From: Mesodorylaimus sp. YZB2_4
Taxonomy: Eukaryota > Nematoda > Enoplea > Dorylaimida > Dorylaimidae
NCBI GenBank assembly: GCA_030248295.1
Contig: JASANH010001333.1
Location: 62,001 to 126,000 of the forward strand
Direction of reading: 5' to 3'
Length of the DNA: 64,000 nt
In this document: one piece after another, positions 34,016-44,600 of the stretch
Numbering within the stretch: the first letter of the stretch is position 1
Layout: each line of letters opens with the position of its first letter
Made by a program: the position numbers and the translations under genes
The notes under the pieces: generated by a model
The model's database searches: none
What the model saw: only the letters and a program-made list of their open reading frames with translations
Told to the model about the DNA's origin: nothing

Positions 34016-34265
34016 CAGTGAACATATAAAATATTATTTCAAAAAAAATTGTAAGCAAAATATTATTCCCAAAATAAATGATCACACGCGAGGTACGAGT
34101 ATTACATCCACACACACACTATACCTACAGTACATACATATAGTATAGCAAAGGACTCTCAATAAGGATAATAAGTGGGTCCATTTCAACTGAGTGCCCA
34201 CTAGCTACTCCAGGTACTTCATTCTTTCGACAGTATCAACTCATCGTCAGATTAGCCGCCAAAAC

Positions 34266-35405
34266 CTACGCATGATTTGTAGTTTGAGTATTGATGCGCG
34301 TGACACCAGTCGTTTGAGTCCCTGTGACTCTCGAGTTCGACACATCTGTAACCTCGTTCACTCCAATTTTTAATGCGCGCTTTACGCTTTTAATGACCAT
34401 TTTTCTAAACGATGGCATTAAAGCGAAAACGATATAAAAATCTGCCATGTCAGCTAACGCTTTCAAGCCATCGCAAAAAGGAGCGATGACTACGCTTATA
34501 CAATCAGCATCGCCCATGTCAAACAGACGACATAGCCAACTGATAATGTTGTAGGTGAAATCACCCGCAACTGATAAGCTGTCCAAAATTGATTGGATGA
34601 AAGTTAGCCAAAAAAGCGTCCTTATTTTATCCATCTCCTCTGCCTCCTTTTCTTGATTTCTGTTAGCCATTTTTGCTCTTTTTAACAAACGAGCTCTATA
34701 AATTATGGCCAAGATTACATCAGCTGCAGCGAGCACTAAGGTGATAATCAACTTGAGCATCATGTGCAAGTTGACTAGGGTCAGCAAGAGGTTCCTCCAA
34801 GGCAGGTTATACACACTCTTGTACATTCCCGTTGCCTCGTCCCAAATAGGATAGAAGTAGAAAACATCAGGGAATGCGGAAATCGAGGAAAAGAGGACAC
34901 AAAATATGAAAATACCCCACTGCTGTTTTTTACGATTTTTCTTTTGATTATATTTCATGGGTTTGGCCAGAGCGTATATGCGATCTAGAGTCATGAAAAG
35001 GGATAACATAAGGGAACAAAAAACGGCGCTCATTTGAAGTGGATTAGCGAAATGGGCATCCACGTACATGCAGATCCAACATTTCATGAACCAGGCCTCA
35101 CCAAGTTTCGAAATGCCAGACCACAAGTAGCGAGTGGACGTGTAGAAAGAGTAACTGACCACTTCGATCAATTCGATAATTGCTACGAAAATTTGGAACA
35201 AATAAGCCGACTCCACTTTAGCCTGGTAGTAGAATGCCAACAGACTCAGGCCGCGACCAGCAGTGCCCAGAACGAAATAACAGGGCATGAAAACGGCGTA
35301 ATTGCCCCAGTACGCTTTGTCATTGAGAACTTTGATCGAGTCGCTAAAATTGCAGTAATCGAATGGGTCGGTGGTGGTCGGCAGCGGCTGCACAGTGGTC
35401 TCCAT
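34266..35405 (-). CDS. Seven-helix receptor, intronless (peptide-receptor-like GPCR)
   Basis: Single exon, 379 residues, ATG at 35405. The extracellular N terminus carries an N-glycosylation site (NFSD). TM1 begins around YAVFMPCYFVLG, and TM3 ends in MTLDRIYALAKPMKY, a variant of the DRY region. A long third cytoplasmic loop is basic and then acidic (RARLLKRAKMANRNQEKEAE). TM7 (MADFYIVFALMPSF) lacks a plain NPxxY, and a Ser/Thr-rich tail follows. It is not closely related to the receptors at 6874 and 9129. The LDRIYALAKP block recalls nematode peptide-type receptors, but the ligand cannot be named. A partial duplicate of its 3' end lies at 33575. Confidence 0.82.
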   Translation of the reverse strand: METTVQPLPTTTDPFDYCNFSDSIKVLNDKAYWGNYAVFMPCYFVLGTAGRGLSLLAFYYQAKVESAYLFQIFVAIIELIEVVSYSFYTSTRYLWSGISKLGEAWFMKCWICMYVDAHFANPLQMSAVFCSLMLSLFMTLDRIYALAKPMKYNQKKNRKKQQWGIFIFCVLFSSISAFPDVFYFYPIWDEATGMYKSVYNLPWRNLLLTLVNLHMMLKLIITLVLAAADVILAIIYRARLLKRAKMANRNQEKEAEEMDKIRTLFWLTFIQSILDSLSVAGDFTYNIISWLCRLFDMGDADCISVVIAPFCDGLKALADMADFYIVFALMPSFRKMVIKSVKRALKIGVNEVTDVSNSRVTGTQTTGVTRINTQTTNHA

Positions 35406-35904
35406 CGCAGCTGGATTCGTGTCCTAGAAGGAGACAGTGCATCATAATTGTGGGTCTAGGCGGACATGGCCGCAGCCTCATCCACCGCCCACCCAAGTCC
35501 ATAAGAGGTTCTGTTGAATGCAAGCTGTCCCAAACAAGCAGGTGATAGGGGGTTTCATAGTCAGAGGATTGCGCGCCTGGCTGATCATCCATCAGCAAGC
35601 GCTCCTTTTACGCGGCGTTGATAAAGATGGCGAGTGTGCCTGGAGAATTAAGCTATTTCTCAGCTCTTGACAATAGATTCTCAATTTACAAACAAGAATT
35701 TGATTTCATTTTTTTCCCAATTAATTTCTAATTTGACCACCTTGCACGTCGAAGCGAAGAAATATGAGCAGTGGTGGTGAAACAACATCGATGCCAGGCT
35801 AGTCGAAAAGGCAACCCGAGAAGGAATGAAGCCAATATCTTCAAGGTACAGTGCCTTCAAGACTATCTGGAAAGGCTAGAGCGGAGCAGATGTTTTTTAA
35901 ATTT

Positions 35905-36005
35905 TTTGTGAGGTTTACCCTGCGCCGCCCAGTTTTCCCACCGGACATCCAGCCCTAATAGCCATGGCATGATAAGCAAGGTCGTGAGGCGACCTCTCAC
36001 AAAGG
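35905..36005 (-). repeat. SINE family S2, 3' fragment (minus)
   Basis: The reverse complement reads GTGAGAGGTCGCCTCACGAC, CTTGCTTATCATGCCATGGC, then GGGCGG and a T/A-rich end. It matches the S2 tails at 31995 and 40725. Confidence 0.65.
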
Positions 36006-36579
36006 CTCTCTCTGACATCTCCGCCATGGCCATCCTGCTCAAGCAACAGGGTCCCTGGATGAGCGCGAGGAAGGAGAGGCCATCCCGAGTGGTGTTCGAG
36101 CATCGCCAATCGACTGTATCATGATGAGCCGCCCGGAGCCAGGTGTGCTAGGCCAGGTTCGGCCGAACATGCTATTAAGAAAGAGCCAGGACTGAACAAA
36201 GATTGAACAGGATCGAAATACTGTGAACCGTAGTTTTCTTGTTGTCAGTCAGGCTAGACCAGACAAGCTATAGCATAGCTCAATAGCTTGTTCGATTGTT
36301 GTGAAAATCAAGAGACACCCATCATAATTCCTAGTTTATCCCCAGAAGTTATTTGACAGCAAATTTTGGCACGCAGGCAGGTCCTGGTTTGTTCCTGGTT
36401 CAGTCCTACACAGTTCGGTCCTGTTCAGTCTGGTTCGGCTACCAAACGCTGGTCCTGGTTCGGTCGAAGCTGGATGCTGCTGGGCCAGCGACGGACTTAC
36501 TTAATTCCCGTCGAAGATCCGTTTTTCCAGCTCAGAGACCGGGCTAACTAAGCTGCTATCATCAGTCGGAATAGAACTG

Positions 36580-36655
36580 TGGTCTCCTGGTCAGGATTGC
36601 TGGCCATAGCTATGAAGGACCAACGCCTCAACCAGCTGAGCCACCCGCGGCTCCT
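36580..36655 (-). repeat. tRNA-like SINE head (minus)
   Basis: The reverse complement begins GAGCCGCGGGTGGCTCAGCT, closely matching the head at 40433-40455 (GCCGCGGTGGCTCAGTTGG) with the same GGCGTTGG continuation. Confidence 0.6.
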
Positions 36656-37097
36656 CTCGAGTTAAGCATGTTGCAGCGACTCTTCTACGGCATCCCTGCA
36701 CCCAGTTTCTGATCCACTTTGGGTTGTTCGGGTTTTTATTCACCTATTGCTCGTACACAGACTGTAGGATTTTCAGTAAGGAAAAGCATCTTCCTCTCCT
36801 CCCTTTGTCCTAATCTCATAAATTCTCAGTTCAACTTCAATTTTACAACTGGCTGCAAAGCCTTTTCTATGTATCTTCTTATTGAACAACATTTTTTAGA
36901 GTTTTAAAGATTTTTAAATCCGATTGCTAATATTAGGACTGAAAGAAACGGATATTAGTGCCTGGAAAATATTAATCTTACCTTGCAATTTAGTTTCATA
37001 TACAATAGGCTAGTTTCGACAAAGGCCTAGAAAGGATATCAGAGTGGCATATCGAGCGTCAAAGAATGTCCGTAATCTGCTCTCCACATTCTAAAAA

Positions 37098-37177
37098 ACG
37101 GATTGCTTACGATCTACAGTACATACTGTATGTTATAACGGATTGCTTACGATCTACAGTACATACTGTATGTTATA
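37098..37177 (+). repeat. Perfect 40-bp tandem duplication
   Basis: Bases 37098-37137 and 37138-37177 are identical and abut. Each unit contains the palindrome TACAGTACATACTGTA. Two copies only. Confidence 0.9.
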
Positions 37178-37629
37178 CCCGTATCGCACCAGGGCAGCAG
37201 TGCACGTTAGACACATTACATCGCGCACCAGCCCAGTGGCAATGCTGCCGCAAAGTTCACCCTTTCATCAGCCAGATGCTGAATGTTGGGATAGAGGAAA
37301 AATCTCTTTTCTCGCAAATGCATATCTAACAAGTATTAAGCAAAAAGGCTGCAATAACCTGGTGCCTGCCGCGGGAACCAGAAAATGACAGATCATCATA
37401 TCTGTTGTCTCCTGTCACATGCCTAATGAGTGTGCTTGACCTTTGGATAAGGCCCTTAGCTGACATGTTTATCACGGAGCAGTTGGTGGCTGCCTCAATT
37501 CATCCCTCCCCCTGGGACGAGATGCGCTGGTCAGCTTACGGAAGGAAATAGCCAATTCAGAGATCACCAGCTTGCTTGAACTGGTATTATTTCCCCACCT
37601 CGAAGTTAAAGACCCCGTGATAAACCCCA

Positions 37630-38065
37630 AATTTGCATGATCCTTGTGGTCGAGATGGCATGATTTTCGCCTTGAAAACAGAATGCCTCGGGTTCGAATC
37701 CCCGTGGTTCCAAGTCGCTACCAAAAAATATCCGCGAATAAAAGCTGAAACGTGGAGTTGGTGTAAAGCACGAGTCTCGGTAAGACGGGTTCCTGACGGC
37801 GCATGTGCGACGCTCATACTTGCAGCGACCTCTGCGCAAGACACTTTCCCCAGTGAGGCACCTACTCGATCCCAGGGTGGTACGAGATTCCGCATCCTCC
37901 CCTGGGCGATGAGGACATTGCACTGCCCGAATCCTGACATGCCCAATAGCAGTGCGGCTGGCCGTTCCTAGAACCCACCAGCAACACTGGAAATGGCAGG
38001 GCCCGGGTAAGCTGAAGCTGAGAGGGAGACTGTGGCGCTAAGCGTGAGGGCGGCCCAGCGGCTCG
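37630..38065 (+). repeat. SINE-like repeat with tRNA-like head
   Basis: TTGTGGTCGAGATGGCATGA (A-box-like) and GGGTTCGAATCCCCGTGG (a good B box) lie about 40 bp apart at 37645-37710. A GC-rich, non-coding body of about 350 bp follows. I see no second copy in this window. The acceptor ends do not pair convincingly, so a SINE is preferred to a tRNA gene. Confidence 0.5.
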
Positions 38066-38903
38066 ATGATGGAAGAAAGGGGTCCTAATCGTTTTGGTTT
38101 TTCACAATCTCGCAAGATGTGCGCCAGAATCAGCATTTGCGGCAGTCAGTCCGAAACTTGCAAAGACTTTGTGAAGGACAGAGGCTAGCCCTTGAGCATA
38201 ATGCCTTGTTCAATGCAAAACTGTTTTGGAAGCCTCCAACAAGAAATTTTTTTATCTGTTTCTTTTTGCAGAACAGGGCTTCCAACAAAAATTGCACATA
38301 TGTGGGCAGGATAAGCATTTTTAAACTGAGCTACTAACTGTGAAACTGTTATTTGTTCATAGTTTCTTGCTTGACTATTTCCGTCCTCACTCGTTTTGCT
38401 AGTCTGCCCATTGCAAGATCACGGCGCACGGCACCAGTCGAAGTACAGTTTCTTCAGAAGCAGTCGAGCCATGTCTCTCGTTCTCTACATAATGACTAAT
38501 TATCTTGTAACGGTGCTGAATTTTTCATTCTTTTTCCGGATTTCCTCTCTAGCCAACTAGAAACCGCATTACTGGCGTGTTAATCGCAACAGACTGCTCT
38601 GTGTTCTGAATACAGTCAGCATTCGTATCTGTTACTAGCAATGGAAGTCTCTTTTTTAAAATAATGCCTTGATAGCATTTTGCTGGCGAACCGTCTTCCA
38701 TATTTCTTCACATTTTTTCGCCCTAGTGCCAGTTTTTACTTTTTTTCTACAGTATTTTACATCCATAAGTCCATTACCGGAATCTAAAATAAAACAGATG
38801 GGGTTTTTCTAAAGTACTGCATGCATGTATATTTTTACAAATCGATAGGTACATATTTACCATCGGTAAAACCTCCTCTTAATTGCTGTTCACAACGAGG
38901 GCC
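38066..38903. other. Intergenic, no gene recognised
   Basis: AT-rich, short frames only, no motif seen. Confidence 0.45.
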
Positions 38904-39530
38904 CTACAGGGGGCATCCTTCTTTCCTCACACACCCCAGAGAATCATCCCTCAGAAAACCTTGTTTACACGCGCATGCCAACATTTCACAAAGTCCCCAG
39001 GTGCAATAAAATGGCGGCACGCCCTGATCTAAGGGACTAGTGCGGTCTCGTAGTGGGTCTCGACAACTTGGTTGGCACTTGGCATTCAATGGTTGATCGC
39101 ACGATACTTTCTCTTCATTTGGATCATTGCATTCCCCTGCGCGAAACACTACGTTACAATCTGATAGATAGCTTATCACTGCAGACTTACTTGGCGGACA
39201 GTCGTTTTTGTGAACACATCGTTCATTGACTCTGAAGTAGTCACGTTTGCAAAGACATGCTGGCGTTTTGTGATTGCAGTTGCTCGAACAAGACGAATCT
39301 GTGGCGATTGGACGTGGGTACAAATCGTAGCAATGGTCTTCGCATAGTTCTTTCATCGGTGAACAGACCAAAGCGAAGGATTCATTAGAGCTGCACGGAG
39401 ATGCTGAAAGTCGAGTGGCATGTAGAAAATGGCTCAAAAACTTGGAGCAAGTGTAACCAGCGCACCTAGGCGGCAAGAGAAGTGAGACCGAAGTCCCTGT
39501 GACAAGAGAGGCGACTATGCCTTCTGCTAA
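38904..39530 (-). CDS. TIL-domain (trypsin-inhibitor-like) secreted protein, 5' end uncertain
   Basis: Exons on the minus strand: about 39530-39458, 39403-39191 and 39136-38904, introns 54 bp each. Two Cys-rich TIL-type modules follow each other. The first has ASPCSSNESFALVC, EDHC and ACLCKRDYFRVNERCV. The second has ECNDPNEEKVSC, KCQPSC, FYCTWGLC, ACACKQGFLRDDSLGCV and ends CPL. TIL domains usually inhibit serine proteases and act outside the cell. A hydrophobic leader-like stretch (VTGTSVSLLLPP) precedes the first module, but no in-frame ATG is visible within this exon. The sequence upstream, 39530-39590, matches dispersed repeat S4. The true first exon may therefore be displaced or the 5' end rebuilt on repeat sequence. 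The inhibitory target is unknown. Confidence 0.75.
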   Translation of the reverse strand, partial: LAEGIVASLVTGTSVSLLLPPRCAGYTCSKFLSHFLHATRLSASPCSSNESFALVCSPMKELCEDHCYDLYPRPIATDSSCSSNCNHKTPACLCKRDYFRVNERCVHKNDCPPSKSAVISYLSDCNVVFRAGECNDPNEEKVSCDQPLNAKCQPSCRDPLRDRTSPLDQGVPPFYCTWGLCEMLACACKQGFLRDDSLGCVRKEGCPL

Positions 39531-39590
39531 AACATCAACTGGAGTGGCTGACGTCTCGCAGCCAGGGGAGAGTATCGTGGTTACACCAGT
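39530..39590 (+). repeat. Dispersed repeat S4, short copy at the TIL gene 5' end
   Basis: AAACATCAACTGGAGTGGCT, GACGTCTCGCAGCCAGGGGA and GAGTATCG parallel 50925-50975. It lies against the leader exon of the inhibitor gene. Confidence 0.55.
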
Positions 39591-39988
39591 CAAACTGAAG
39601 GTTAGGATATTACAAGCTGACGATGAGACTTACGATGAGTTCTGTCATCCAATTTCAATGCGTCCATGCGATATGCAATTCCCAAAAGGATGAAAACATA
39701 CAAAGTACCCATTGTCGAAACTGGAGCGTAACAGTTTCAGTAAATAATTCCAGTCACGAAAAGTTCTGCGTGCGTTGAATGAATGCAGTAGCTGCGCCCC
39801 AATTTCCATCTCTTTTCTAGGTGACATTCAAGAAAATGACAACGGCTTGGCCAGTGGAAAAGAAAGCGTAACCTGGTTTTACTTTTGGTTCATCTGACTG
39901 TGAAGCCATCAATTGTCGAAATCGAACACATTCATACAAAGCGGGTGCACAAGACAAGCATAAAAGTCGTGTGGCTAACATTCTCTGA

Positions 39989-41182
39989 TCACGCTTTCTT
40001 TGTATCGATAGCCAAAGACTTTGGACGGACGTAAGATTGAAATGGGGGCCAAGGCAATGGGAGTCGATTTTCCACAGCGAACACTTGACCGATCTCTTCT
40101 CGAGACGCTCGTGCCAGATCGTAGCGTTGCCTCGATGTGATGTAACGTTGAAAGCGCAAGGCAGTGACGAGGCCGATCACGCAGAGCACGAAGCTAATGA
40201 TCTCCATGTACAAAATGAAGACGGTGAATGATAATCGAACTCCGACTTCCAGCATCGCTTCTGGCGCTGTTGTGGTCACGTAAGCCACGCATGGAGAGAG
40301 CGACTTGCGGAAAGCGGGTACGAGATCCCAGCCCAATGATACCGAATCTACAGACATGGCCGTCGTAGCGAGGAGTAAATGCAGGATCTAAACACAGGGT
40401 GCATAGTGTCAAATAACGGACAGCTTCCCGAGAGCCGCGGTGGCTCAGTTGGTTTAAGGCGTTGGGCCCGCATTTCTTGGGTTAGCAACCCTGACTGGGA
40501 GGTTCAGTTGTGTTCCGGTTGAGGACGGCAGTTTAGTAAGTCCGTCGCCTGGCATTGCGCCCAGCTCTGGACGACTTCAGCACCGTCAAGTGGCAGACGG
40601 ACGAGTAGAGGATCAGGAAAGTGGTTATCGAACACCAGTCAGCAAAAACCCTCCCTTCTCGCCCACTCTCATCCTTGGGGGTTGGTGCTCCTAGTGGAGA
40701 CACACAGAGGAACGCTGCCGTGTGAGCTGGTCACCTCACGGCCTCGCTTGTCATAACAGGACCGCTGGCCGGCAAAACGGGTTGGAAGTCGGGTGGGGAA
40801 GTAAAATAACGGATTATCTACCCCGTCACTCACCTCATTGGCCAGGTAAAAGGCTACCATTCGTCGGCCCGGCCATCGGACAGATGTCAGCATTGCGCCG
40901 GCTGTAATGAGTCGATGGATTCCCACGCACGTGACACAAATCATAGGCGTAGCTAGGCCGAGAACTGCTAAACCAGCAATAGTGGAGGCCAGTCCCAATG
41001 AAAACGAGATCATGGAGAGCACAACTAGAAGTTCCACCAAGCTGATACCGCAGCAATTATCGTCGCTGGCGAACTTGTTCCAGGCGTCCGTAACTTTACC
41101 TTCTAGTCTTTCTGCTCTGGAAAACAAATAATTCCCATACATTTCGAAAAATAAGTTTTATTTGAACTTACCGGATTCCCAT
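39989..41182 (-). CDS. Four-helix membrane protein, tetraspan-like
   Basis: Three exons on the minus strand: 41182-41172, 41116-40834, 40387-39989; phases agree, 230 residues. After a short hydrophilic N terminus (MGIRAERLEG) with NCCGIS come hydrophobic segments. TM1 is around VELLVVLSMISFSLGLAST and TM2 around LGLATPMICVTCVGI. TM3 runs about MVAFYLANE into ILHLLLATTAM, and TM4 is around FTVFILYMEIISFVLCVIG. A hydrophilic loop with WDLVPAFRKSLSPC lies between TM3 and TM4. The overall topology is claudin/tetraspanin-like. The CCG motif is at the N-terminal side rather than in a large loop as in true tetraspanins, so the family is not assigned. The 446-bp intron 40388-40833 holds an S2 SINE. 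Confidence 0.7.
40434..40806 (+). repeat. tRNA-headed SINE family S2 copy (diverged head)
   Basis: Starts GCCGCGGTGGCTCAGTTGGT (A box) with GGTTCAGTTGTG as B-box remnant. It shares GTTGGTGCTCCTAGTGGAGA, GAGCTGGTCACCTCACGGCC and GCTGGCCGGCAAAACGGGTT with 31940-32060. It sits antisense in the intron of the tetraspan-like gene. Confidence 0.7.
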
Positions 41183-41638
41183 TTTGCCTCACTTCGAAAC
41201 AATGCTGCTATCACTGCCGAGCACAGCAACCGCACGCATGCCTTTCATCATGCCAACTGACTGGCCAGCTGCTTCTGCGATGCGCGTATCCGATCGAGCA
41301 CTTTACACTTTTCCACTTTACACTTCTCGTTCAGTTATGATCCGAGGTCACATTGGACACAGCTGCTGGCTCCATTTTTTAACTGGCCGATAAGCAGACC
41401 TCAAAATCAGGCATGTCCCAAGTTCAAGATTCAGATTTTACAGCATATTGGACTGTGCATAGTTGATACACACACCCGCCAGCAGTGCATGTCGGCACAG
41501 CATCATCAAAACCAAATACACCCAGCACCATGCCTATGCCATATTAGCATAAATTACTGTTTTATACTCACAAGACTGCATAATTGACAGAAAAACAAGG
41601 CCTGGTTTCTTTGAAACGACAAGTCCCCAAAGCACTTA

Positions 41639-44600
41639 TCACAGCTTAGCCTTGGCGCTTTTCTCACCCAGCACCAACGATCGATCGAGCGAAGACGACT
41701 TTGACGTGTAGGCATCATCAGCTGTGCTCAGATACACCAAGGGTCGATCATGGATCCATCGTATGGCAGTTTCAATGTCGTCGTTCGTGGCTCCGTTCCA
41801 AGCAGCGTGCTCCAACAGGAGGGCACCTGAAAAAGGAGCACGAACCTAGTCATGTCATGTATGTCATATTTTATCCATAGCCAAGCACTATACAGCGCAT
41901 TCGAGGTCCAAGGAACACATATTTGGCAATCATTTTTTACCGAGGCGGGAGTCGAACCCGCCCCCCTCCCGTAAGTGCGCACCCAGTGTGAGAGGCAGAC
42001 GCCTTAACCCGCTAGGCCACGACCCCGATACAGTACAGTACAATAAACTGGGCTGCTTGGGTGTCGGAGAGTCGTGAGTTCAAAAAGCATCGATCTAACC
42101 AAGAAGCAGTTAGAACACGAGAGAATGTGTAGCCAGCGTCGCATGTGGTGCGCAACCGCCCAGGGATGGGAGCAATCTACTGGCCGTACCCCCTAGATTT
42201 CACTCCCATGTGCAATACTGTAGGTGCCTTGGTTAGTGTACTCTATTTCCATGCAGTAGTACCTACGCGTCCACTCCTGCCTTCCTCCCTGGTCGGGGCT
42301 AGAGCCAGACCGAGCACCGCTGGTTTTCCTATTACTAGGAACTGACGACCACCCCGGCACATCATGGCATTACATCGAATCCCCTGGACCCACTATTATG
42401 TCATGACTACCGACAGTCTTACCAATTAGAGTGCTACTTAAGCTGTAAGCGAAGTCTCTAGCCGCCAATTCCATTACTGTCCAAGAATTTGCATTTCGAG
42501 TCACAAATGTCAAAATGTCATCCGCCGCGTGTGCTAATTGCTTGGCCGACGCTTCAAGCTCGGGATTCTGACGAGCTACCAACAATTTCTTATCAATTTT
42601 CTGTCGAAATGCGTGCAAAGTGTCTTCGCCATGTTTGGCAAGAATACGTAAAATATCCAAGGATAAAATGTTAGTTGTACCTTCCCAAATCGGTAAAACC
42701 TAAAAACCAGCTTCCCAATGTAACACGTGCTCGTGCTAATCGATTGGCACAAGTGGCACGTCAGATAACCAGTCGGGTTTGTTTGACCAGTCTTATTGTT
42801 AGACTGCTAGAGGTATCTGAAACTGCTGCTCTAACGTGAGTTTTATGCGGACTGCGTAAGCTCCCCCGCGGGGCCCAAAAGATTCGTCCGACGGGAGTCT
42901 GGGGTCTAGCGTTTACACTCGGGATGCGATACCAGGCAGGACGTAGGTGGTGGGTGCGTGTTACACATGGATGCGAATGGTAAGACATAGCCTTACTTGA
43001 GCATCTCGTAGCCCCGCGGGCAATCCACTGTCCTCCATGTATCCCAGGCCACCAAAGCATTCCAGCCCCTCGCTAAGGACAGCCATTGCCTGGAAAAGGG
43101 TGCATGTATGCCCTGTGTATGACCCCATCAGAAATCTTTGCTCACCTGCTTTGCAGTGTACAGTTTAGCCAATGGAGTCAATAAGCGCAACATGAGTGAT
43201 TCATTCTTGGTGGCCAAATCATATTCTTGAAGGCCTAACAACTTGGCTGCTTCGAGAACCAGAATCGTACTGCCTCGAGTTTCTAGCTAAATGCATAAAA
43301 TAGGTTTATTATCAGACACCCAGGCCGTAAACGTGCTCACTTCGAGCCTCGCAAGTGTCTGCATATGTAAAGGATGGTCGATAATTTTCTTCCCGAAGCT
43401 TTCTCTGATGAGAGCATACTTGCGTGCCATGGTGACGACCCTGTAAGGAACAGAGGTTTAATCTGTTTCAAACCAAGGGCTACTCAGAAAACCCCATGAG
43501 ACCCCGTTCCAGTCGGAATCCTGCTCTTAGTTCAGCTGATTGGGACTGCCCAATGGTCTCCTACAGCATGCATTTTAAGTACGTGGGGTCCGACCTGGGA
43601 AACCAACCGTGGCTGAAACATCACCCCGACAGGTGATATTCTCAGCTGCCAGCTCATCGTCAGTGCAAAAGAGATCATTTCCGGACGAGTTTCTACACCC
43701 ACCTCGCCTGTTTACTTACCTGCGCATTCCAGACGCGGCAGCAATGGTGTTATGAATACGTGTGATGTTGAGCATGTCGGATATGGCCGCCACTCCACGC
43801 CCATCTTCGGATACCTGAAACCACCACACGTCTAGATTCAGTTCTCGCCTTATTCTCGCCTACCTTCTCCGCCACAGCACCGTCAAGTAGCAACTCGGCG
43901 GTCGGCAACTGCCTCGTCCCCAATTTATCTTTCAAGCGTACAATCTCAATATTATTCAAATTTCCAGTATTCGGGTCCCGAACGTGGACAAAGAACAGTG
44001 ACAGACCGTTGGTACCCTGAAGAGAAAAAGCATGGGTCTCGCTGAAGTATCGAGGATGGATACTGCTTGTACAAAATGCCATGTGCCTGCATTGTATCGA
44101 AAGAAGGATTTCAGATAAGAAGCTTGATGGGATTCGGGCTGAAGCGAGGCTGGTTTTAACTCGGAATTTCACCCGATTTGCTTCAAGTTCAAGCGGCTTC
44201 ACCAATATGCGAAATGCGGCTACTGGGCCATGGCTAGTGGGAGAGAATGATCCATCTCCCTTGGCTGGGAAACGTCAACCTCTCTGGTTAATGTTTCAGC
44301 CGCAGGTATAGACTTGCTACAGTCGAAGTTTTTCTCCCAACAACTTCGATCAGTCGCATTCTCTCCTACGCCCGCTGGAGTGGTTGCAAGACCTGCACAC
44401 CAGGCGCCTCTCCAGGAGGTAATAATGAGCCACAACCTGGATAAGACTGGAGGAATGAGACAATCGCCCACATCCTTAACAGAAACTTCAAATTTTCCTT
44501 GAAGTTTAAATTTACCTGAAGCCTCCCTTACTCTCAGGCCTCCTACAGCAATTCACAGGAACATCTCACTTACAGGAACAGGATTTCCACTCGAGTCCAA

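Larger units (their letters stand above)
35406..37630. other. Intergenic, repeat-rich
   Basis: No gene recognised. S2 SINE fragments lie at 35905-36005 and 36580-36655 (both minus). Bases 36130-36500 contain many GAACAGGACCGAA / TTCGGTCCTG-type motifs in both orientations, probably another TIR element. A perfect 40-bp tandem duplication lies at 37098-37177. Confidence 0.5.

Noticed and set aside
37587..37971. Frames of 105-119 residues on both strands
   Set aside because: They fall in a GC-rich SINE-like repeat with tRNA-like promoter boxes.
41938..42027. Functional tRNA gene (minus strand)
   Set aside because: D-arm, variable arm and T-arm look right, but the 5' end does not pair with the 3' end to make an acceptor stem, and the same head plus a common non-tRNA body occurs at 1444 and 55905; it is a SINE.
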